Below are positions 60,855-64,000 of a stretch of DNA of 64,000 nucleotides, one piece after another. Each line of letters opens with the position of its first letter. The stretch's first letter is position 1. Source of the DNA: Clostridium yunnanense. GTDB lineage: Bacteria > Bacillota > Clostridia > Clostridiales > Clostridiaceae. The notes beneath the pieces were generated by a model. It was not told the origin of the DNA. It did no database searches and saw nothing but the letters and a program-made list of their open reading frames with translations. Made by a program: the position numbers and the translations under genes. The DNA lies in contig NZ_JAENHN010000027.1 in assembly GCF_016595795.1 (NCBI RefSeq), positions 1-64,000 of the forward strand, in the 5' to 3' direction.

Positions 60855-61202
60855 ATGACAATTGGTGAATTCTCTGATTTAACCGGTATAAGCTGTTCGG
60901 CATTAAGATATTATGAGGACAAGGGTTTGCTCCAGGTTGAAAGAGATTTTGGAAATAGAAGAATTTATTCTGATAAAGACATTGAATGGGTGAAGTTTCT
61001 ACAACGGCTTAAGGATACAGGTATGTCTCTAAAAGATATTAAGAGATATTCTGATTTGAGGTATGAGGGAGATTCCACAATTTCAGAAAGACTTGAGATA
61101 TTACAAAATCATGAGATTTATGTGGAGAAACAAAGAAGACTCTGGGAAGAATACTCTGAAAATCTAAAGTCTAAAATTCAGTGGTATAAAAATAAGCTTT
61201 GA
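60855..61202 (+). CDS. MerR-family transcriptional regulator
   Basis: This protein is about 115 aa. The MerR winged helix-turn-helix starts MTIGEFSDLTGISCSALRYYEDKGLL, with RRIYSDKDIEWVKFLQRLKDTGMSL following. A helical dimerisation segment is near 75-115. There are no Cys in the ligand end, so a metal-sensing role is unlikely. I start at the ATG at 60855, 5 nt after GAGGTG; the frame opens ten codons earlier without a good site. It probably activates the divergent CMD gene. Confidence 0.85.
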   Translation: MTIGEFSDLTGISCSALRYYEDKGLLQVERDFGNRRIYSDKDIEWVKFLQRLKDTGMSLKDIKRYSDLRYEGDSTISERLEILQNHEIYVEKQRRLWEEYSENLKSKIQWYKNKL

Positions 61203-61294
61203 TTTTAGAGATATTGTAAGAAATACTTTGAATATATATGTGTATAAGACAAAGAACACGGAATAAAATAAAGTCTATTTGAAATCGGTACATC

Positions 61295-61388
61295 TATAGA
61301 TAAACTACTTCATGCTAGAATGTATACTAGGAGTTTAATGACTGAAGAAGTTTATCCGTTCAGAGGAATGATAAATACCAATTTTAGA
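61295..61388. repeat. Family B repeat (B3), shortened
   Basis: ATAGATAAACTACTTCATGCTAGAA and ACTGAAGAAGTTTATCCGTTCAGAGGAATGATAA match the first palindrome of B1 and the start of its second module. The distal part is missing. It lies about 12 bp before the Nudix ATG. Confidence 0.62.
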
Positions 61389-61399
61389 AGTTAATAGTT

Positions 61400-61891
61400 A
61401 TGGAATTATGGGATGGATATAGAGAAGATGGAACCCTTGCAGGTTGCAATTTGGTTAGGGGTGAAGTAATTCCTGCTGGGTTATTTCATTTGGTCAGTGA
61501 AATAATAGTTAGGCATGAAGATGGTATGTTTTTGCTTATGCAAAGAGATTTGGAAAAGCCTAATTTTCCAGGATTGTATGTAGCCAGTGCAGGTGGTAGT
61601 GCATTGATAGGTGAAGGACCTTATGATGCTGCCATTAGGGAACTGAAAGAGGAAACAGGCGTTGAAGCCAAAGAATTAGAACAAATATATAGATGCAAGA
61701 GTAAAGACACTATATATCATGGCTATCTATGTAAAACCAATTGTGATAAAAATTCAATTAAGCTTGAAAAAGGCGAAACAATTTCATATTTGTGGCTGAG
61801 AAAAGAAGAGTTTTTGGAGTTTATAGAATCAGATCAGTATATGCAGAGTCATAAAGACAGAATGATGGAATATCTAGATATGATTAGATAA
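61400..61891 (+). CDS. Nudix hydrolase (IDI-like or broad-range)
   Basis: This 163-aa protein has N-terminal LWDGYREDGTLAGCNLVRGE, typical of Nudix proteins related to isopentenyl-diphosphate isomerase (YfcD type), and the Nudix box GGSALIGEGPYDAAIRELKEETG near 73-95. The catalytic REL..EE is intact. The isomerase Cys/Glu pair is not evident, so hydrolase is more likely. The ribosome binding site is weak, and repeat B3 lies just upstream and may affect its start. Confidence 0.85.
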   Translation: MELWDGYREDGTLAGCNLVRGEVIPAGLFHLVSEIIVRHEDGMFLLMQRDLEKPNFPGLYVASAGGSALIGEGPYDAAIRELKEETGVEAKELEQIYRCKSKDTIYHGYLCKTNCDKNSIKLEKGETISYLWLRKEEFLEFIESDQYMQSHKDRMMEYLDMIR

Positions 61892-61908
61892 ATGGTAGCT
61901 AAGTACAA

Positions 61909-61955
61909 ATGAGCTATATAAATACTATTTAATGTAGTGTTTGTACAGCTTTTTT
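61909..61955 (+). terminator. Terminator, second copy of the duplicated cassette
   Basis: AGCTATATAAATAC...GTGTTTGTACAGCT with seven T residues is the same hairpin as at 44430, with several substitutions, after the Nudix gene. Confidence 0.8.
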
Positions 61956-62010
61956 TGTTTCTGTACTAGTACAATTGAAGTGCCTATGGATATACATATT
62001 TTCTATATAT

Positions 62011-62040
62011 TTGAATATTTGTGAGAGCGTAGTGTATAAT
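62011..62040 (+). promoter_or_regulatory. Vegetative promoter, second copy of the duplicated cassette
   Basis: TTGAAT (62011-62016), an 18-bp spacer and TATAAT (62035-62040), as at 44529-44558. It is upstream of the prenyltransferase-like gene. Confidence 0.65.
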
Positions 62041-62197
62041 TAAAGAAATGTATATAGAGCACAAATTGTAATATAGTTAAGGTAATTAAATTTGACAGCG
62101 GACGAGCATTAGCATTATATGAATTGAGGTTTTAAATTTGATAAGTGCTAATTTAAGACTAAGTAATGTAAATATTAATTTTGTGGAGGAAATATTT

Positions 62198-63118
62198 ATG
62201 AATAAAGTGAACTTAAAGCATATAGCATCTTGGATACATAGAAATGCAAGAGAACTTGAGATTGCAATATGGAGATATCATTTTGAGAATGGAAATAAAG
62301 AAGATGTAGTTAATGCTTTAATGTATTATCAAAACGAAGATGGTGGGTTTGGTAATACGGTTGACCCTGATAATTGGAATGTAAATTCATTACCAATGGC
62401 AACACTATTTACTATTAATATTTTAAAGGATATTGAATTCTATGACATGCAGCATCCGATTTATTTAGGGATAAAAAAGTATATTGACACTAAATTAAAC
62501 TTTCCAGAAGGTTGTGATTTTACAGTAGCTACCAATATAGATTATCCTCATGCAAGTTACTATAATCATGATGAAAATTACAATAGAACTGAAAGTACGG
62601 GTGTGATTTTAGGATTTTGTTCCTTTATTATTGAACATTATGATGACTCAAAAATATATTCAGAGACACTAGAACTTGTTCGCAAGATGATGGATCATTT
62701 ATACACTGATAACCTTGGAGATATGGGGCCAACAGGTTATATTTCATTGATTAATGCTATGAGACATAAACAGGTTCAGGGATATGATTATGAAAAATTG
62801 GATTTAAGATTGAAAGAACTAGTAAATAACTCTATTCAAAGAAACCCAGAACAGTGGCCTTATTATGGGTATAGACCATCAGATTATATCAAGTCTGAAG
62901 ATAGTATTTTCTATGAAGATAATAAAGATATTGTTAATGTAGAATTAGATTTTTTACAGGACACCTTGCCAGAAAATGACGTTTGGCCAATTACATGGTC
63001 ATGGTTTGAAAACAACGAAAAGTATCCAAAGGAGTCAACAATTAGTGGCAACTGGTGGAAATCTATCAAAGCAATTGAAAGAGCAAAGTTCTTAAAGAAT
63101 TTTGGAAGAACGTATTAA
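62198..63118 (+). CDS. Prenyltransferase/squalene-cyclase-like protein
   Basis: This protein is about 306 aa. The N-terminus is helical (LKHIASWIHRNARELEIAIW). ALMYYQNEDGGFGNTVDPD near 40-58 matches the QW-type repeat of the terpene-cyclase/prenyltransferase alpha-alpha barrel. Later Trp-rich segments (WPITWSWFENNE) follow. No DxDD or CaaX-transferase zinc site was identified, so enzyme activity is uncertain. I start at the ATG at 62198, 8 nt after GGAGG; the frame opens 20 codons earlier. It is followed by a GNAT gene. Confidence 0.7.
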   Translation: MNKVNLKHIASWIHRNARELEIAIWRYHFENGNKEDVVNALMYYQNEDGGFGNTVDPDNWNVNSLPMATLFTINILKDIEFYDMQHPIYLGIKKYIDTKLNFPEGCDFTVATNIDYPHASYYNHDENYNRTESTGVILGFCSFIIEHYDDSKIYSETLELVRKMMDHLYTDNLGDMGPTGYISLINAMRHKQVQGYDYEKLDLRLKELVNNSIQRNPEQWPYYGYRPSDYIKSEDSIFYEDNKDIVNVELDFLQDTLPENDVWPITWSWFENNEKYPKESTISGNWWKSIKAIERAKFLKNFGRTY

Positions 63119-63146
63119 CAAGTTTAGCTTAAGGAAGAGATAAGAT

Positions 63147-63665
63147 ATGCTACTTAATGTAAAAAGATTATCACAAGTAGAGGCAAGAAAATTAATGATG
63201 GTGTATGAAGAAAGCAATGTAGGAAATAATAAATGCTTTTTTCCAGACAATAAGGATATTAGCAAAGGAAAAAAGGCAGAAGAAGAGAAATTTTTAGATT
63301 ATCTTAGTAATGATTTTTTTAAACTCGACAATTCAGTTCTATATGTATGGGAAGAAGATAAGATATGGGTAAGTGCTCTTAGATTATACAAAATAAATGA
63401 GAAGCTTTATTTTCTCGAAGCTTTAGAGACGCATCCTGGTTATAGAAGGAAAGGCTATGGAAAAAAATTAATAGATAATTTAATAGAAGAGTTGAAGCAA
63501 AACGGCAACTTTATATTAAAAAGCTATGTTTATGAAAATAACATTGCTTCACTTAATACACATCTTAGGTGTGGATTCGTAGAAGAAGAGGATAGGGCCT
63601 TTGATTATGTAGACGAGTCTTATGTTGATAACTCAATAAGTCTAGCATTTAAATATGGGGTATAG
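63147..63665 (+). CDS. GNAT-family N-acetyltransferase
   Basis: This 172-aa protein has motif A LEALETHPGYRRKGYGKKLIDNLIEE near 92-117, with the R-R-K-G-Y-G acetyl-CoA loop. The motif B/C-terminal segment VYENNIASLNTHLRCGFVEEE is near 131-150. It is a single-domain GNAT of unknown substrate. GGAAGAGA precedes the ATG. It follows the prenyltransferase-like gene by 28 bp and is probably cotranscribed. Confidence 0.85.
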   Translation: MLLNVKRLSQVEARKLMMVYEESNVGNNKCFFPDNKDISKGKKAEEEKFLDYLSNDFFKLDNSVLYVWEEDKIWVSALRLYKINEKLYFLEALETHPGYRRKGYGKKLIDNLIEELKQNGNFILKSYVYENNIASLNTHLRCGFVEEEDRAFDYVDESYVDNSISLAFKYGV

Positions 63666-63886
63666 CTTAAAGTATAGGGAAAAGATTTTGTAGAAGTTCT
63701 GATAGCAAAATCCTCTAAAACCTTGATTCTATGAGTAAATAGTTAAATAGTTATAAAGTTAACTTTTTTAAAATTTATAATTTTAAGAAGGTAAAAAGTT
63801 TTATTCATAAATATTTGAAAAGGTATATTTATATAAATTTAAAAAGTTATGTAGTATCGAAACATTAAGAGACGAGGAAAAACCAA

Positions 63887-64000
63887 ATGAATGAAAGAAA
63901 TATAATTACAGAAACAAATAAGCCCAATACCGTAAAAACTTTATATGAGGATTTTCTAAACCTTGGCGTGAATAGCTCAGATATATTATTAGTGCATTCC
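63887..64000 (+). CDS. Aminoglycoside 3-N-acetyltransferase, AAC(3) family (N-terminal part, cut by window end)
   Basis: An ATG after GACGAGGAAAAACC begins a 38-codon frame that runs off the right edge. The ending LYEDFLNLGVNSSDILLVHS matches the N-terminal signature of AAC(3)-type enzymes (L-x-x-D-x-x-x-L-G-V-x-x-x-D-x-L-L-V-H-S). Chromosomal members often acetylate other amino substrates, so resistance should not be assumed. Confidence 0.75.
   Translation, partial: MNERNIITETNKPNTVKTLYEDFLNLGVNSSDILLVHS

Noticed and set aside
63700-63886. tRNA or riboswitch before the AAC(3)-type gene
   Set aside because: A/T-rich with no cloverleaf or conserved leader motif visible.

Overview
The window is about 70% A+T, uses strong GGAGG/AGGAG ribosome binding sites, and carries gene families typical of the Firmicutes. 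The best organism pointer is a Cys-rich peptide cluster (two precursors of the type known as CLI_3235, a CcpM-type radical SAM maturase, and two accessory proteins characteristic of clostridia). I infer a chromosome of Clostridium, near C. botulinum/sporogenes. No sequence search was run; all family names come from motifs seen in the translations.

Layout. 1-310: end of an rRNA operon (23S 3' end, 5S, terminator), with no tRNA after it. 0.5-4.1 kb: phosphoesterase, 14-TM drug exporter, AraC-type regulator. 4.4-12.3 kb: RiPP cluster with maturase, two unknown maturation proteins, two paralogous precursors with a seven-Cys CxC run, ABC exporter and S8 protease. 12.4-16.5 kb: two ECF sigma/anti-sigma pairs, each with a tiny hydrophobic ORF nearby. 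16.6-24.4 kb: small regulators, an orphan phage-type replication pair (replisome organiser plus DnaB helicase) and several GNAT acetyltransferases. 24.5-31.3 kb: a same-strand run of accessory genes (CPBP-like membrane protein, NADAR, DUF4261-like, an immunity-like protein, HEAT repeats, tyrosine phosphatase, NTF2-like, cREC-like receiver). 31.5-33.5 kb: Rrf2 regulator with MATE exporter. 34-35.4 kb: a small ORF, a membrane protein and an ITPase. 35.5-43.6 kb: two ABC-2 exporters followed by a NarL-type two-component system. 43.6-49.7 kb: nucleoside phosphorylase, GNAT, Nudix, phosphoesterase, DUF2087/GIY-YIG-like protein, PfpI-like protein. 49.7-61.2 kb: a chain of regulator/enzyme pairs (WYL with PfpI, TetR with hydrolase, MarR with esterase, TetR with Old Yellow Enzyme, MerR with carboxymuconolactone decarboxylase). 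61.4-64 kb: Nudix, prenyltransferase-like protein, GNAT, and the start of an aminoglycoside 3-N-acetyltransferase cut by the window edge.

Intergenic space is unusually structured. At least four families of palindromic, transposase-less repeats (A-D below) recur. They surround and break up the RiPP cluster, supply stop codons to two genes, and supply the upstream part of the protease reading frame. One copy is a chimera of two families. A separate element occurs twice (35464-35547 and 59111-59192). It has a conserved two-stem core with one compensatory base-pair change, directly followed by an intrinsic terminator whose sequence is not conserved. It is the best candidate for an undescribed small RNA. 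A terminator-plus-promoter cassette is also duplicated (44.43 and 61.91 kb).

How the genes work together. The RiPP genes form a complete pathway: precursors, radical SAM modification, accessory proteins, leader cleavage by the S8 protease and ABC export. Most other genes are small stress, detoxification or resistance functions, each paired with its own regulator. Candidate operators are visible for the MarR, MerR, TetR and Rrf2 pairs.
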